Source: Vibrio nereis NBRC 15637
Lineage (GTDB): Bacteria > Pseudomonadota > Gammaproteobacteria > Enterobacterales > Vibrionaceae
Direction of reading: 5' to 3'
DNA: 64,000 nt
NCBI RefSeq assembly: GCF_001591105.1
Contig: NZ_BCUD01000003.1
Span: 1 to 64,000, forward strand
Below are positions 26,928-37,050 of the stretch, in pieces. Below the pieces are notes generated by a model, which had not been told where the DNA came from, made no database searches, and saw nothing but the letters and a program-made list of their open reading frames with translations. Both the position numbers and the translations under genes were made by a program. The stretch's first letter is position 1. Every line of letters begins with the position of its first letter.

Positions 26928-27882
26928 CGAGAGAGTATGGGAGTGGCGCCATTTCCCACACAGAGTCTGGTGCATCTTTTAGGCGGAACTGGGTGTCCGT
27001 GTCTAAATTATTAGGGAGTACAACGAGCCCGATAGCGTGGCTATCGCTAAATTGGTAACTGGCCAGCAGTTTGCCAGCGCCGCGCCAATTATCTCCTACC
27101 GCACGTTCCAGGTCGGTATCCACTGCAGGTGTCTGTTCCGATGGCCCTGAGACAATACACATCGCACGTTTATTCATGCCACGGTATTTTGCTCTCGCGA
27201 CGGTCTCTTGGCCCGTATAGCAACCTTTGGTAAAGCTTATGCCACCTAGGCCTTGAAGGTTCAATGCCTGTGGAATATGTTCATTTTGTTGTGCTGCGGT
27301 TAAGGTTGGCAGACCTGCCTCGATATCTAATCGAGTCCATAGTGATTCTTCAATCAACTGAGCTTCAACGTTATCAATAAGTTGCATCGCGCTGTCTTCG
27401 TTCACGAGTAGTAACCAACGCTGCGCATCAATTTTAACGGCCGTACCGCCTGTGATAGGACGAACATCTTCTTGGCTATCCGATAGTTGGTCGACAAAGG
27501 CCTTTGCCTTAGCGCCGATCAGACCCAGTGCCACCTCATTGCTTTCTGTGATCTCAACTTTCGAAAAAATAGCGTATTTCTTTAATTCGGTTAGCTCAAC
27601 GGGAATGACAGGTTTGGCTTGAAACATAGCGTAGCCATCATTGTGATGGAACAGGCGAAATACGCTCCATACTTTTCCTTTCGCATCACAGTGCGCGCCC
27701 AATGTTGAAGCGCCAGCATCCAATGCCACGACGTCACATGTCACTTGTCCGCTTAAGTAGGACTTTTTGTCGTCGCCAACCATATTAATCGCACCCCATG
27801 AGGTAAGGTGAGTTAGGGCTAGCTCAGGTAGAGCATCAGTCGTAGAAAGTGAAAGGGGCGCAAATTTGTTTTGCCAATCCAT
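26917..27882 (-). CDS. ygfZ: tRNA-modifying protein YgfZ
   Basis: Folate-binding protein needed for the activity of some Fe-S enzymes such as MiaB. The start at 27882 ([21 protein letters not shown]) is the family start; an upstream in-frame ATG at 28002 adds 40 unrelated residues. The 321-residue product has the GcvT-like fold and the diagnostic KGCYTGQE motif (in [19 protein letters not shown]) with its conserved cysteine. It is divergent from sdhE, an arrangement common in Gammaproteobacteria. Confidence 0.94.
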   Translation of the reverse strand: MDWQNKFAPLSLSTTDALPELALTHLTSWGAINMVGDDKKSYLSGQVTCDVVALDAGASTLGAHCDAKGKVWSVFRLFHHNDGYAMFQAKPVIPVELTELKKYAIFSKVEITESNEVALGLIGAKAKAFVDQLSDSQEDVRPITGGTAVKIDAQRWLLLVNEDSAMQLIDNVEAQLIEESLWTRLDIEAGLPTLTAAQQNEHIPQALNLQGLGGISFTKGCYTGQETVARAKYRGMNKRAMCIVSGPSEQTPAVDTDLERAVGDNWRGAGKLLASYQFSDSHAIGLVVLPNNLDTDTQFRLKDAPDSVWEMAPLPYSLDDE

Positions 27883-28103
27883 GATAGTTACCTGCTTTAT
27901 GTTTAATATTGCTATGTTAAATCCGAATGGCCCTATGAAACAACCTTTGGTGTAGTAGGCATTTAGCGAGGCTTCTTCTCTAATAATTATAGGTTCATCC
28001 ACTTATCTTAACTGCTATCACCCGTTGTGTGACTGAGTTACTAGTTGTCATAGGCTTTGATTGGTACACTCGCGGAAAACAACCGGAAAGGTGAGGAAGT
28101 AGA

Positions 28104-28364
28104 ATGTACACCACGGAAGAAAAAGCGCGTATTAAATGGGCGTGCCGTCGAGGAATGTTGGAGCTCGATGTAGTGATCATGCCTTTCTTTGAAGAGTGTT
28201 TTGATGAACTACAAGAAAACGAACAGCGCGACTTTGTTTCTCTGCTGGAGTGTGACGATCCAGATCTGTTTACTTGGATTATGGGTCATGGCCGTAGTGA
28301 AAACTTAGGGCATGCTGCCATGGTAGATAAGATTGTTGCTCACAACCTCAGCAAAGTGCGTTAG
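28104..28364 (+). CDS. sdhE: FAD assembly factor SdhE
   Basis: An 86-residue protein that promotes covalent flavinylation of succinate dehydrogenase/fumarate reductase. The signature RGMxE is at residues 16-20 (RRGMLELDV), followed by the acidic helix LQENEQRDFVSLLECDDPDLFTWIMG typical of the family (SdhE/Sdh5). A GAGGAAG SD precedes ATG. It overlaps the start of ygfX, forming the standard sdhE-ygfX pair. Confidence 0.96.
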   Translation: MYTTEEKARIKWACRRGMLELDVVIMPFFEECFDELQENEQRDFVSLLECDDPDLFTWIMGHGRSENLGHAAMVDKIVAHNLSKVR

Positions 28365-28731
28365 GTTCTTAGCGACACCGTCGTATTTATCCCAACAGGC
28401 CAATATCGTCTTACTCGTGTTGGCCTGTTCTGTCATTATCCTATCTAATTTTCCTCTTGCCCCCTCTTTTGTATTCATCTCTTTCTGCTATCAGATATTT
28501 CATGAACGTGGCTTTTGGGTTCCAGATCTAGCAGGTGAAGCCGCTTTTTATCGTTCGGGGCAGCATGAATATCTTCAACAACCGTTTTTGCTGAAAAAAG
28601 TGGTGTTCTTAATCGATAAAGTGGGTTTGCTTTTTATTCTAAAGGATGGACGTCGATTTATGTTGTGGCGAGATAGTGTCGATGAAGCGATGTACCGTCA
28701 CCTGATTGTATGGTTAAAAAGGGAGCTCTGA
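28333..28731 (+). CDS. ygfX: YgfX-like inner-membrane protein
   Basis: A 132-residue protein with one or two hydrophobic segments near residues 24-53 (NIVLLVLACSVIILSNFPLAPSFVFISFC) and a C-terminal soluble part ending DSVDEAMYRHLIVWLKREL, like YgfX (DSMDEAEWRDL). The start is assumed at TTG 28333, overlapping sdhE by 32 bp, because no ATG or GTG occurs before the membrane segment. In E. coli YgfX was described as a toxin on cytoskeletal proteins with SdhE as antitoxin, a role that is disputed. The stop codon lies inside the loop of a bidirectional terminator. Confidence 0.82.
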   Translation: MLLTTSAKCVRFLATPSYLSQQANIVLLVLACSVIILSNFPLAPSFVFISFCYQIFHERGFWVPDLAGEAAFYRSGQHEYLQQPFLLKKVVFLIDKVGLLFILKDGRRFMLWRDSVDEAMYRHLIVWLKREL

Positions 28732-28745
28732 GCTCCCTTTGTTAT
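28716..28745. terminator. Bidirectional terminator between ygfX and nadB
   Basis: AAAAAGGGAGCT-CTG-AGCTCCCTTT with A-run on the left and TTTGTT on the right. The stem includes the ygfX stop codon; on the minus strand the run TTTTTAA follows the stem, so it should also terminate nadB. Confidence 0.88.
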
Positions 28746-28758
28746 CTATTGGTATGTT

Positions 28759-30378
28759 CTATTTCAGTTGTTCCGGAACCAGGATAGTTGGGCCACTGTT
28801 TTCTGCCGGTTCTGGATAATCGAGCGTGTAATGTAAACCACGACTCTCTTTACGCTCCATAGCACAACGAACCATGAGTTCGGCAACCTGAAGCAAGTTA
28901 CGCAGCTCAAGTAAGTTGTTAGATACACGGAAATTGCTGTAATACTCGTGTGTCTCTTGTTGCAATAACTGAATACGGCGTAGCGCACGTTCTAAGCGTT
29001 TATCAGTGCGCACAATACCCATGTAATCCCACATGAATAAGCGTAACTCATGCCAGTTATGGTGGATGACGACTTCTTCATCTGAACAGCTAACTTGGCT
29101 TTCATCCCATGCAGGCAGGCTAGGCGGCAGTTCGGCATCTTTTAGTTTGCTGAGGATGTCTTTTGATGCCGCCCACGCGTATACCACGCACTCTAACAGC
29201 GAGTTAGAAGCCATGCGGTTTGCACCGTGAAGTCCGGTGTAACTTACTTCGCCGATAGCATACAACTGAGAAAGGTCTGTTTGTCCTTTGAAGTCAACCA
29301 TCACACCGCCACATGTATAGTGAGCGGCTGGTACGATTGGGATTGGCTCCTTAGTCATATCAATGCCAAGGTCGAGTAAACGCATATTAATCGTCGGGAA
29401 GTGTTTCTCGATGAAGTCCGCTGGTTTATGGCTGATGTCTAAGTACATGCAATCCGCACCTAAACGCTTCATTTCAAAGTCGATCGCGCGTGCAACAACG
29501 TCACGAGGTGCCAGTTCTCCACGCTCGTCAAAGTCCGGCATAAATCGGCTGCCGTCTGGTCGGCGCAGATAAGCCCCTTCACCACGGAGTGCTTCAGTCA
29601 GCAAGAAATTTCTGGCTTCAGGGTGGAACAGACACGTTGGATGGAACTGGTTAAATTCAAGGTTTGCCACACGACAACCTGCACGCCAAGCGATCGCAAT
29701 ACCGTCACCAGAAGAAACGTCTGGGTTTGAAGTATATTGGTAAACTTTTGAGGCACCGCCAGTTGCAAGAACCACAAACTTAGTGCGCACGGTTTCAACG
29801 TGCTCTTCGTTACGGTTCCAAATATAAGCCCCGACCACTTTCTTGCTGTCACCACCTGCTGTTACTTTGTCTTCAGTAATCAGATCCAGCGCGTTGTGAC
29901 GCTCTAATACGGTGATGTTTGGATGGTTGTGTGCGTTATCTTGCAATGAGGTTTGCATTGCCATGCCTGTCGCATCAGCAGCGTGAAGAATGCGGCGGTG
30001 ACTGTGACCACCTTCGCGGGTTAGGTGATAACGCGGCTCTTCGTCATTATCATCTTCTTCACGGTCAAAAGGTACGCCACCATCAATAAGCCACTGAACG
30101 CATTTTTTCGCATTCTGAGCTATAAACTCAACGGTTTCTTTTTCGCAAATGCCGCCCCCGGCAATCAGTGTATCTTGGACATGAGACTCGATACTGTCTG
30201 ATTCGTCAAAGACTGCGGCGATACCGCCTTGAGCATAGTAAGTAGCCCCTTCGTTGCGAGGGCCTTTGCTCAATACAATGACTTTGCCGTATTCTGCTAC
30301 ACGTAACGCCAACGATAGCCCTGCAGCGCCACTACCTACCACTAACACATCACATTGATGTTCACGGTTTGCGTTCAT
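28759..30378 (-). CDS. nadB: L-aspartate oxidase
   Basis: FAD enzyme that oxidises aspartate to iminoaspartate, the first step of NAD synthesis. I chose 30378 ([20 protein letters not shown]), which matches the E. coli NadB start; a longer frame begins at 30417. The 539-residue protein has the FAD motif [19 protein letters not shown], the active-site region [24 protein letters not shown], and [23 protein letters not shown] typical of fumarate-reductase-like flavoproteins. It is divergent from rpoE across a 403-bp region, as in E. coli. Confidence 0.95.
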   Translation of the reverse strand: MNANREHQCDVLVVGSGAAGLSLALRVAEYGKVIVLSKGPRNEGATYYAQGGIAAVFDESDSIESHVQDTLIAGGGICEKETVEFIAQNAKKCVQWLIDGGVPFDREEDDNDEEPRYHLTREGGHSHRRILHAADATGMAMQTSLQDNAHNHPNITVLERHNALDLITEDKVTAGGDSKKVVGAYIWNRNEEHVETVRTKFVVLATGGASKVYQYTSNPDVSSGDGIAIAWRAGCRVANLEFNQFHPTCLFHPEARNFLLTEALRGEGAYLRRPDGSRFMPDFDERGELAPRDVVARAIDFEMKRLGADCMYLDISHKPADFIEKHFPTINMRLLDLGIDMTKEPIPIVPAAHYTCGGVMVDFKGQTDLSQLYAIGEVSYTGLHGANRMASNSLLECVVYAWAASKDILSKLKDAELPPSLPAWDESQVSCSDEEVVIHHNWHELRLFMWDYMGIVRTDKRLERALRRIQLLQQETHEYYSNFRVSNNLLELRNLLQVAELMVRCAMERKESRGLHYTLDYPEPAENSGPTILVPEQLK

Positions 30379-30781
30379 AAAACTTTTAAATTCCCGAGTT
30401 AAATTATCTCGATGCACGCAGCAGCCCTAAATTAAGGGTGATTAGGTGCGTCGAACCAAGAGCTATCCCACTCTTAACCACTTTGCCTATGGCAAATATG
30501 GCCCTGAATATTTCAGAGTCAGCTCACTATAATAGCACTTGCTCACATGCAATTCTTTGTAAATAACATTGCTTTTGTTGACCTACGTCCTCACAATTCG
30601 AATCAGAAGGTATTTATTCAACTACTTGCTAAAATTAAGTGTAAAGAAAGTTTGAACTTTATATTTTTTGCTAGGTCACAATAGTGCTCAAGTAAGCAGT
30701 GGTGTCAATACTACATTTTGCATAATTAATGCTCATATCTGACAAGGTATGTAGCGAAGAACAATAGGAGTACCCGCTCGA
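30379..30781 (+). promoter_or_regulatory. nadB-rpoE divergent promoter region with sigma-E-like promoter
   Basis: A 403-bp non-coding stretch between divergent genes. TGAACTT (30653-30659), then 16 bp, then TCACAA (30676-30681) resembles the sigma-E consensus (GGAACTT-N16-TCNAA), suggesting rpoE autoregulation as in E. coli. A TTTTGCATAATTA element near 30716-30729 could be a sigma-70 -10 closer to rpoE. The rpoE SD (AGGAG) is at about 30766. Confidence 0.55.
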
Positions 30782-31360
30782 ATGAACGAGCAGCTGACCG
30801 ATCAAGTATTAGTTGAGCGAGTTCAGAATGGAGATAAGCAAGCATTTAATCTATTGGTAATGCGATATCAAAACAAGGTTTGTAACCTTATCTCTCGCTA
30901 CGTCAATAACCCCGGCGATGTGCCAGACGTAGCACAAGAAGCATTTATTAAAGCGTATCGAGCAATTCCTAATTTTCGAGGTGAAAGTGCCTTTTACACC
31001 TGGTTGTATCGTATCGCGGTTAATACTGCTAAGAACTACATTGTGGCACAGGGGCGTAGGCCTCCAGCGCAGGATGTAGACACTGAAGAAGCTGAATATT
31101 ACGAAACGGGTAGTGCGTTAAAAGAAATTTCGAACCCTGAGAACTTAACGTTGTCCAAAGAATTGAAACACGTAGTTTTCAGTGCGATTGAAGCACTGCC
31201 TGATGATTTAAAAACTGCAATGACACTGCGAGAGCTGGATGGCTTAAGCTACGAAGAAATTGCGGCAGTAATGGATTGCCCAGTCGGAACGGTACGCTCG
31301 CGTATCTTCCGAGCACGTGAAGCGGTTGAGAAGAAAATACAACCTCTTTTACAACGCTAA
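30782..31360 (+). CDS. rpoE: RNA polymerase sigma-E factor
   Basis: ECF sigma factor controlling the envelope-stress response. The 192-residue protein has region 2 (NLLVMRYQNKVCNLISRYV...DVAQEAFIKAYRAIPNFRGESAFYTWLYRIAVNTAKNY, -10 recognition) and region 4 (ALPDDLKTAMTLRELDGLSYEEIAAVMDCPVGTVRSRIFRAREAV, -35 recognition). It is first in rpoE-rseA-rseB-rseC, the conserved order, and a sigma-E-like promoter lies about 100 bp upstream. Highly conserved; no anomalies. Confidence 0.98.
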   Translation: MNEQLTDQVLVERVQNGDKQAFNLLVMRYQNKVCNLISRYVNNPGDVPDVAQEAFIKAYRAIPNFRGESAFYTWLYRIAVNTAKNYIVAQGRRPPAQDVDTEEAEYYETGSALKEISNPENLTLSKELKHVVFSAIEALPDDLKTAMTLRELDGLSYEEIAAVMDCPVGTVRSRIFRAREAVEKKIQPLLQR

Positions 31361-31386
31361 TACCAGCAACATTTATGGTGAAAATA

Positions 31387-32013
31387 ATGGCTGACAAAGA
31401 GAAACTTTCAGCACTCATGGATGGAGAGTTGATCGACAAAGCTTTAATTAATGAGCTGGAACACGATCAAGATAGCCAGCAAGCTTGGAAAAGTTACCAC
31501 TTGATTGGTGACGTAATGCGAGGTGATGCGCCGGAAAAACCGGAGTGGAATATTGCTGAAAGTGTCGCCTTGGCGCTCGAAAATGAACCTGCTCATTCGG
31601 CAATTGGCTCACAACGGTCAGTGGTTGACTTGGAGTCGAGAGTGGAGTCTCAGCCGACGCCAGCGCAAGCCCGTCGTCAATTGCCTGCTTGGCTAACACA
31701 GTTTGGACAGGTCGCGGTCGCCGCTTGCGTCTCTCTGGTTGTAATACTCGGTGTGCAGCAATATGGTGGCAGTAACCCTGCGGCGCCGGAATCTAATCAG
31801 CTTCCAGTGCTACAGACCGTTCCTTTTGCTGGTAGCGCAGAACCAGTAAGCCTGACTCGCGAATCTCTGGAACATCAAAACCAGAATAATGCTAACGTGC
31901 AAGAGCAGCGTCATCGAATTAATGCGATGCTTCAAGATTATGAACTACAACTGCGTTTAAACAGTGAAAGTAGTACTGGACATAATGAACATCCAGAAAC
32001 GGTAGTTGAATGA
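31387..32013 (+). CDS. rseA: Anti-sigma-E factor RseA
   Basis: Inner-membrane anti-sigma factor. ATG 31387 (MADKEKLSALMDGELIDKAL) is the family start; an ATG 12 bp upstream is also in frame. The 208-residue protein has the N-terminal sigma-binding domain (ALMDGELIDKALINELEHDQDSQQAWKSYHLIGDVMRGD), one TM segment (VAVAACVSLVVILGVQQYG), and a periplasmic domain with a Gln-rich stretch. It is cleaved by DegS/RseP to free RpoE. It overlaps rseB by 4 bp. Confidence 0.95.
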   Translation: MADKEKLSALMDGELIDKALINELEHDQDSQQAWKSYHLIGDVMRGDAPEKPEWNIAESVALALENEPAHSAIGSQRSVVDLESRVESQPTPAQARRQLPAWLTQFGQVAVAACVSLVVILGVQQYGGSNPAAPESNQLPVLQTVPFAGSAEPVSLTRESLEHQNQNNANVQEQRHRINAMLQDYELQLRLNSESSTGHNEHPETVVE

Positions 32014-32975
32014 AGAAACTCCTGATCAGTGCGCTGACACTGCTCAGTTTAAATATGCCTCCGGCCTTTGCAGATAAACCCGCTGCAGAGGCTTTGTTGC
32101 ATCAAATGAACGGAGCCAGTCAGCGTCTCAACTTTGAGCTGTCTTATATCTTAATTGAAAAGAATAGCATCGAACCTTTGCTATACCGACACGCGGTGTT
32201 GGAGGAGCAGCAGTTAGAGCACCTGGTGTATTTGAGTGGCCCTATTCGTGAGGTCATTCGACGTGGGACTGAAGTCAGTTATATCGAGCCGGGTATTGAG
32301 CCATTTACGATTGAATCTGGCAGCATGGTCGCTCCGATTATTCCGTTCCTAAACGCTGATGTCGATTATCTCAGTGAATACTACGACTTCATTCCGCTTG
32401 GCCGAGCTCGTGAAGCTGGGTCAGCTTGTCAGGTCTTACGCGTAGTGCCCAAAGACGGTTTGCGTTATTCCTACGTTGTTTGGGTTGACGAGAAGAACAA
32501 GCTGCCATTGCGAGCAGATTTGATCGACCGCGATGGTGAAGTGTTAGAGCAGTTTAGAACGATTTCCTACAGCGTTAGTGACCAAGTGGTGGATATTCTA
32601 AGTGCACTAAACGATGTCAAATTACCGCAAGTTCTGTCTTTGCCTAAAGGGCAGGTAACGGAGTCGTATTGGCGAGTGAATTGGATTCCTAATGGCTTTG
32701 AAGCGAAAGAGCTAAACCGTTATCGTATGGCGAATACGGAGCGCATGGTCGAAAGCCAAATGTACAGTGATGGATTATTTAACTTTTCTGTGTACGTGGC
32801 GGACAGCGATAATTTATCGCTCAAAGGTCAGTTGATTCGACAAGGCAGACGAACACTGCACAGTTTGGTTTCTGGCGATCTAGAAATATCTGTGATTGGT
32901 GATATTCCGCCTGCAACAGCCAAACGTATTGCACAGTCTGTGGTGATTTCTCAAACAGTGAGTACAACCCGATGA
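32010..32975 (+). CDS. rseB: Sigma-E regulatory protein RseB
   Basis: Periplasmic regulator that binds RseA and protects it from DegS, releasing on mislocalised LPS. The 321-residue protein has a signal peptide (MKKLLISALTLLSLNMPPAFA-D), an N-terminal LolA-like domain (LNFELSYILIEKNSIEPLLYRHAV) and a C-terminal small domain (LPKGQVTESYWRVNWIPNGFEAKELNRYRM). It starts overlapping rseA and overlaps rseC by 4 bp, so the three are translationally coupled. Confidence 0.95.
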   Translation: MKKLLISALTLLSLNMPPAFADKPAAEALLHQMNGASQRLNFELSYILIEKNSIEPLLYRHAVLEEQQLEHLVYLSGPIREVIRRGTEVSYIEPGIEPFTIESGSMVAPIIPFLNADVDYLSEYYDFIPLGRAREAGSACQVLRVVPKDGLRYSYVVWVDEKNKLPLRADLIDRDGEVLEQFRTISYSVSDQVVDILSALNDVKLPQVLSLPKGQVTESYWRVNWIPNGFEAKELNRYRMANTERMVESQMYSDGLFNFSVYVADSDNLSLKGQLIRQGRRTLHSLVSGDLEISVIGDIPPATAKRIAQSVVISQTVSTTR

Positions 32976-33442
32976 TGACGGCATTGGCGACGGTTTCAGA
33001 CGTCAAAGAGAGTGCGGCAGGTTTTGAGGTTGAGTTGAACTGTGAGCAGCAAACCAGCTGCAATAGCTGCTCTTCTCAGAAAAGCTGTGGCACTGGTATT
33101 GTTTCCAAAGCAGTAGGCAGTAAATCTTTGCATTGGCACTTGGTGACGTCTAAAGCGGTAAAAAAAGGGCAGGTGGTTGAAATTGGCTTGCCCGAAAAGA
33201 GCTTGCTTCAGTCGGCAGCAGTTGTGTATCTCATTCCTCTGTTTGCCCTTATCATCGGAGCAACGTTGGCCCAGTGGGCTCTAGTTCCTTGGTTAGGGGG
33301 CGGTGAAGGGCTTGTCATTCTATGCTCTGCTATATTTGTAGCAGCAGGGATATATTTAGCCAAAGTCTTAGCGGTTAAATTTGAGGACCTCTCATCAAGG
33401 CAAGTAACCTTGCTGCGCATCTTGGGAGAACCAATTAGCTAG
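32972..33442 (+). CDS. rseC: Sigma-E regulatory protein RseC
   Basis: A 156-residue inner-membrane protein with an N-terminal cysteine cluster (CEQQTSCNSCSSQKSCGTG, resembling an Fe-S or redox site) and two TM segments (SAAVVYLIPLFALIIGATLAQWAL and LVILCSAIFVAAGIYLAKVLAV). RseC modestly stimulates sigma-E and is fused or linked to RnfB-like domains in some bacteria. It starts at two consecutive ATGs and overlaps rseB. A terminator follows at 33490. Confidence 0.93.
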   Translation: MMTALATVSDVKESAAGFEVELNCEQQTSCNSCSSQKSCGTGIVSKAVGSKSLHWHLVTSKAVKKGQVVEIGLPEKSLLQSAAVVYLIPLFALIIGATLAQWALVPWLGGGEGLVILCSAIFVAAGIYLAKVLAVKFEDLSSRQVTLLRILGEPIS

Positions 33443-33489
33443 TGCGTAGTGCCTAGAAATTGGGTAGAATCTGCCAACTTGATTGAAAT

Positions 33490-33510
33490 GCCGTCAAACG
33501 ACGGCTTTTC
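33490..33510 (+). terminator. Terminator after rseC
   Basis: GCCGTC-AAAC-GACGGC followed by TTTTC, 48 bp after the rseC stop and about 70 bp before lepA. The T-run is short, so read-through is possible. Confidence 0.7.
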
Positions 33511-33579
33511 TGTACCCATGTTATGTCATTGTGGGTATGTTTTTTTCCTTATTTTAAAAGAGTTTAGTCACACCAAATC

Positions 33580-35373
33580 ATGAAGCACATTCGTAACTTT
33601 TCGATTATCGCCCACATCGACCATGGTAAGTCGACCCTATCTGACCGTTTGATCCAAGTTTGTGGTGGCTTAAGCGACCGTGAAATGGCAGCTCAGGTTC
33701 TTGACTCAATGGACCTAGAGCGCGAACGTGGTATCACCATCAAATCTCAGAGTGTGACATTAGACTACACCGCAAAAGATGGTGAAACTTATCAGCTCAA
33801 CTTCATCGATACTCCTGGACACGTAGACTTCGCCTATGAAGTTTCTCGCTCTCTGGCAGCATGTGAAGGTGCACTGCTGGTGGTTGACGCGGGTCAGGGC
33901 GTAGAAGCTCAAACTCTAGCTAACTGTTATACCGCGATTGAAATGGATCTAGAGGTTGTGCCAATCCTGAATAAGATTGACCTTCCGGCTGCGGATCCAG
34001 AACGCGTAGCAGAAGAAATTGAAGAAATTGTCGGTATCGACGCGATGGAAGCGACGCGATGCTCCGCGAAAACGGGTATCGGTGTCGACGATGTTCTAGA
34101 GAACATTGTTTCTGCAATTCCAGCACCAGAAGGCGATCCAGAAGCACCTCTTCAAGCTCTGATTATCGACTCTTGGTTTGATAACTACCTAGGTGTTGTT
34201 TCTCTAGTGCGTATCAAAAACGGCGTACTGAAGAAAAATGACAAGATCAAGGTGATGAGCACTGGTCAGGTTTGGGGCGTCGATCGTTTAGGTATCTTCA
34301 CACCAAAACAAATTGATACTACAGAGCTAAATACCGGCGAAGTAGGCTGGGTTGTGTGTGGTATTAAAGACATTCTTGGCGCACCAGTAGGTGATACACT
34401 GACGCTGGCAAAAAATGGTTGTGAAGAACCGCTACCAGGCTTCCAGAAAGTAAAACCACAAGTATATGCTGGTTTGTTCCCTGTTTCTTCAGATGACTAT
34501 GAAAACTTCCGTGATGCGTTAGGTAAGCTAAGTCTGAACGACGCATCATTATTTTATGAGCCAGAGAACTCGGCAGCACTTGGTTTTGGTTTCCGCTGTG
34601 GTTTCCTTGGTATGCTGCACATGGAAATCATCCAAGAGCGTCTAGAGCGTGAATACGATCTAGATCTAATTACGACGGCACCAACGGTAGTCTACGAAGT
34701 GGAACAAACGGATGGTGAGTTGCTGTACGTGGACAGCCCGGCGAAGTTGCCAGCCGTCAATGATATCGAAGAGATTCGTGAACCGATTGCTCGCTGTAAT
34801 ATCTTAGTACCTTCAGAATACCTAGGTAACGTTATCACGTTGTGTGTTGAAAAACGTGGTACTCAGGTGGATATGGTTTATCACGGTAACCAAGTAGCTG
34901 TGACTTACGATATTCCGATGGCAGAGGTAGTACTGGACTTCTTTGACCGTCTGAAGTCGACATCACGTGGTTATGCGTCTCTGGATTACAACTTCCAACG
35001 CTTTGAAGCGTCCAACATGGTTCGCGTTGATGTACTTCTGAACGGTGATACGGTTGACGCGCTAGCGATGATCACACACAAAGACCAATCTCAGTCTCGT
35101 GGTCGCCAGTTGGTAGAGAAGATGAAAGAGTTCATCCCTCGCCAGATGTTTGATATTGCGATTCAGGCAGCGATTGGTAACCACATCATCGCGCGTTCTA
35201 CGGTTAAACAGTTACGTAAGAACGTTATCGCGAAATGTTACGGTGGTGACGTGAGCCGTAAGAAGAAACTTCTGAAGAAACAGAAAGAAGGTAAGAAGCG
35301 TATGAAGCAGATCGGTAACGTAGAACTGCCTCAAGAAGCGTTCCTTGCGATTCTGCACGTTGGTAAAGATTAA
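33580..35373 (+). CDS. lepA: Elongation factor 4 (LepA)
   Basis: Ribosome-associated GTPase that remodels stalled or mistranslocated ribosomes. The 597-residue product shows G1 AHIDHGKST (residues 11-19), G3 DTPGHVDF, G4 NKIDLP, the EF-G-like domain IV/V pattern, and the LepA-specific C-terminal basic tail ending [18 protein letters not shown]. Start as in the family ([18 protein letters not shown]). Conserved gene of the rseC-lepA-lepB-rnc cluster. Confidence 0.98.
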   Translation: MKHIRNFSIIAHIDHGKSTLSDRLIQVCGGLSDREMAAQVLDSMDLERERGITIKSQSVTLDYTAKDGETYQLNFIDTPGHVDFAYEVSRSLAACEGALLVVDAGQGVEAQTLANCYTAIEMDLEVVPILNKIDLPAADPERVAEEIEEIVGIDAMEATRCSAKTGIGVDDVLENIVSAIPAPEGDPEAPLQALIIDSWFDNYLGVVSLVRIKNGVLKKNDKIKVMSTGQVWGVDRLGIFTPKQIDTTELNTGEVGWVVCGIKDILGAPVGDTLTLAKNGCEEPLPGFQKVKPQVYAGLFPVSSDDYENFRDALGKLSLNDASLFYEPENSAALGFGFRCGFLGMLHMEIIQERLEREYDLDLITTAPTVVYEVEQTDGELLYVDSPAKLPAVNDIEEIREPIARCNILVPSEYLGNVITLCVEKRGTQVDMVYHGNQVAVTYDIPMAEVVLDFFDRLKSTSRGYASLDYNFQRFEASNMVRVDVLLNGDTVDALAMITHKDQSQSRGRQLVEKMKEFIPRQMFDIAIQAAIGNHIIARSTVKQLRKNVIAKCYGGDVSRKKKLLKKQKEGKKRMKQIGNVELPQEAFLAILHVGKD

Positions 35374-35404
35374 TTTGTTGAGTGTTGCTCAATAATAACA
35401 TCAT

Positions 35405-35446
35405 TTAAGTGAAAGGGTTTCGGCTCTTTCACTTTCGTATTTTTAA
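35405..35446 (+). terminator. Hairpin between lepA and lepB
   Basis: AAGTGAAAG (35407-35415) pairs with CTTTCACTT after a GTTTCGGCT-type loop, followed by TCGTATTTTT. It may attenuate or terminate lepA transcription before lepB. Confidence 0.6.
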
Positions 35447-35460
35447 GATAAGGGAAGTCA

Positions 35461-36357
35461 ATGGCGAACACATTTTCACTGATCCTCGTTATCGTCACAC
35501 TTGTTACGGGAATCGTATGGGCTTTAGAGAAATTGGTTTTTGCGAAAAAACGCAAAGTTCAGATTGCTGAAGTAGAAGCTCAAACAACAGGTCTTGATGC
35601 AGCTACGCTAGAGAAAGTGAAAAGACAGCCATGGTGGATTGAGAACAGTGTTTCTATCTTTCCTGTGATTGCTGCCGTGTTGGTGCTGCGCTCTTTTATT
35701 TACGAACCGTTTCAAATTCCATCTGGCTCGATGATGCCAACATTATTGGTCGGGGATTTTATTCTGGTTGAGAAATACGCTTATGGCCTAAAAGACCCAG
35801 TGTGGCGTACTCAGCTGGTGGAAACTGGTGAGCCAGAGCGTGGCGATATTGTGGTGTTTAAATACCCACCTCAGCCAAACATTGATTACATCAAGCGTGT
35901 CGTCGGTTTGCCAGGTGATACGGTTCGTTACAACAGCAGTAAAGAAATTTGTATTCAATCGGCGGGCGAGAGCGTTTGCCAACCGGTAGAATTATCTAAT
36001 GTAGAACAGAGCCCGTTTCCTCAGGATGGCATTTCATTGATTCAGATGGATGAAAAATTGGGTGAAGTTGGCCACCAAATCCTAGTCAACCCACTGCGTC
36101 GTGATCGCGTTCAAGCGTATCATCCTCGTAGCGGAGTGAACGAGTGGGTTGTACCAGATGGTCAGTACTTTGTGATGGGTGATAACCGTGACAACAGTGC
36201 AGATAGCCGTTACTGGGGCTTTGTACCAGAGGCAAACTTGGTAGGAAAAGCAGTAGGCATCTGGATAAGCTTCGAGTTTGAGCGTGATGCTAACAGTGTT
36301 CTACCTTCTTGGATCCCAACTGGTGTGCGTTTCAACCGCATCGGTGGTATTAACTAA
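35461..36357 (+). CDS. lepB: Signal peptidase I
   Basis: Cleaves Sec/Tat signal peptides at the periplasmic face. The 298-residue protein has two N-terminal TM segments (FSLILVIVTLVTGIVWAL and VSIFPVIAAVLVLRSFI), box B catalytic serine in IPSGSMMPTLLVGDF (about Ser91), the catalytic lysine in YIKRVVGLPGD (about Lys146), and the box E signature GDNRDNSADSRYWG. It precedes rnc by 15 bp. Confidence 0.98.
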   Translation: MANTFSLILVIVTLVTGIVWALEKLVFAKKRKVQIAEVEAQTTGLDAATLEKVKRQPWWIENSVSIFPVIAAVLVLRSFIYEPFQIPSGSMMPTLLVGDFILVEKYAYGLKDPVWRTQLVETGEPERGDIVVFKYPPQPNIDYIKRVVGLPGDTVRYNSSKEICIQSAGESVCQPVELSNVEQSPFPQDGISLIQMDEKLGEVGHQILVNPLRRDRVQAYHPRSGVNEWVVPDGQYFVMGDNRDNSADSRYWGFVPEANLVGKAVGIWISFEFERDANSVLPSWIPTGVRFNRIGGIN

Positions 36358-36372
36358 ATAAATCGAGAGAGC

Positions 36373-37050
36373 ATGAATTCTCCTATCGCAAAATTAGAAA
36401 AAAAGCTCGGCTATCAGTTTAATGATGCTGAGCTAATCAACTTAGCGCTGACTCATCGCAGCGCTAACGGTAAACACAATGAGCGTCTTGAGTTTCTGGG
36501 CGATTCAATTTTAAGTTTTGTCATTGCTGACGATCTTTATCATCGCTTCCCTAAAGTAAATGAAGGGGATATGAGCCGCATGCGCGCAACGTTGGTGCGT
36601 GGTAATACATTGGCGGAGCTAGGTCGAGAATTCGAACTAGGAGATCACTTAAAATTAGGTCCAGGTGAGTTGAAGAGTGGCGGTTTCCGTCGTGACTCTA
36701 TTCTTGCCGACGCAGTTGAAGCCATCATTGGCGCTATCTATCTAGATAGTGATATTGAAATGGTTCGTGGCATTATTCTTAGCTGGTACAAGCAGCGTCT
36801 TGAAGCAATTCAACCAGGTGTTTCTCAGAAAGACCCGAAAACGCGTCTTCAAGAGTTCCTGCAAGGCCGAAGAAAGCCACTGCCTGTTTATACAGTGACT
36901 AATATTAAAGGTGAAGCACACAACCAGGAATTTACTGTGGCGTGTGAAGTTGCAGGTATCGGAGATCCTGTAATTGGTAAAGGCACCAGCCGCCGCAAGG
37001 CAGAACAAGCGGCTGCGGAAATAGCACTGGAGCAATTAACCAATGGCTGA
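36373..37050 (+). CDS. rnc: Ribonuclease III
   Basis: dsRNA endonuclease that processes rRNA and mRNA. The 225-residue protein has the RNase III signature [12 protein letters not shown] (residues 36-47, metal-binding Glu/Asp), [15 protein letters not shown] with the second acidic pair, and a C-terminal dsRBD ([12 protein letters not shown]...[19 protein letters not shown]). It overlaps the era start by 8 bp, so rnc-era are translationally coupled as in E. coli. Confidence 0.98.
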   Translation: MNSPIAKLEKKLGYQFNDAELINLALTHRSANGKHNERLEFLGDSILSFVIADDLYHRFPKVNEGDMSRMRATLVRGNTLAELGREFELGDHLKLGPGELKSGGFRRDSILADAVEAIIGAIYLDSDIEMVRGIILSWYKQRLEAIQPGVSQKDPKTRLQEFLQGRRKPLPVYTVTNIKGEAHNQEFTVACEVAGIGDPVIGKGTSRRKAEQAAAEIALEQLTNG

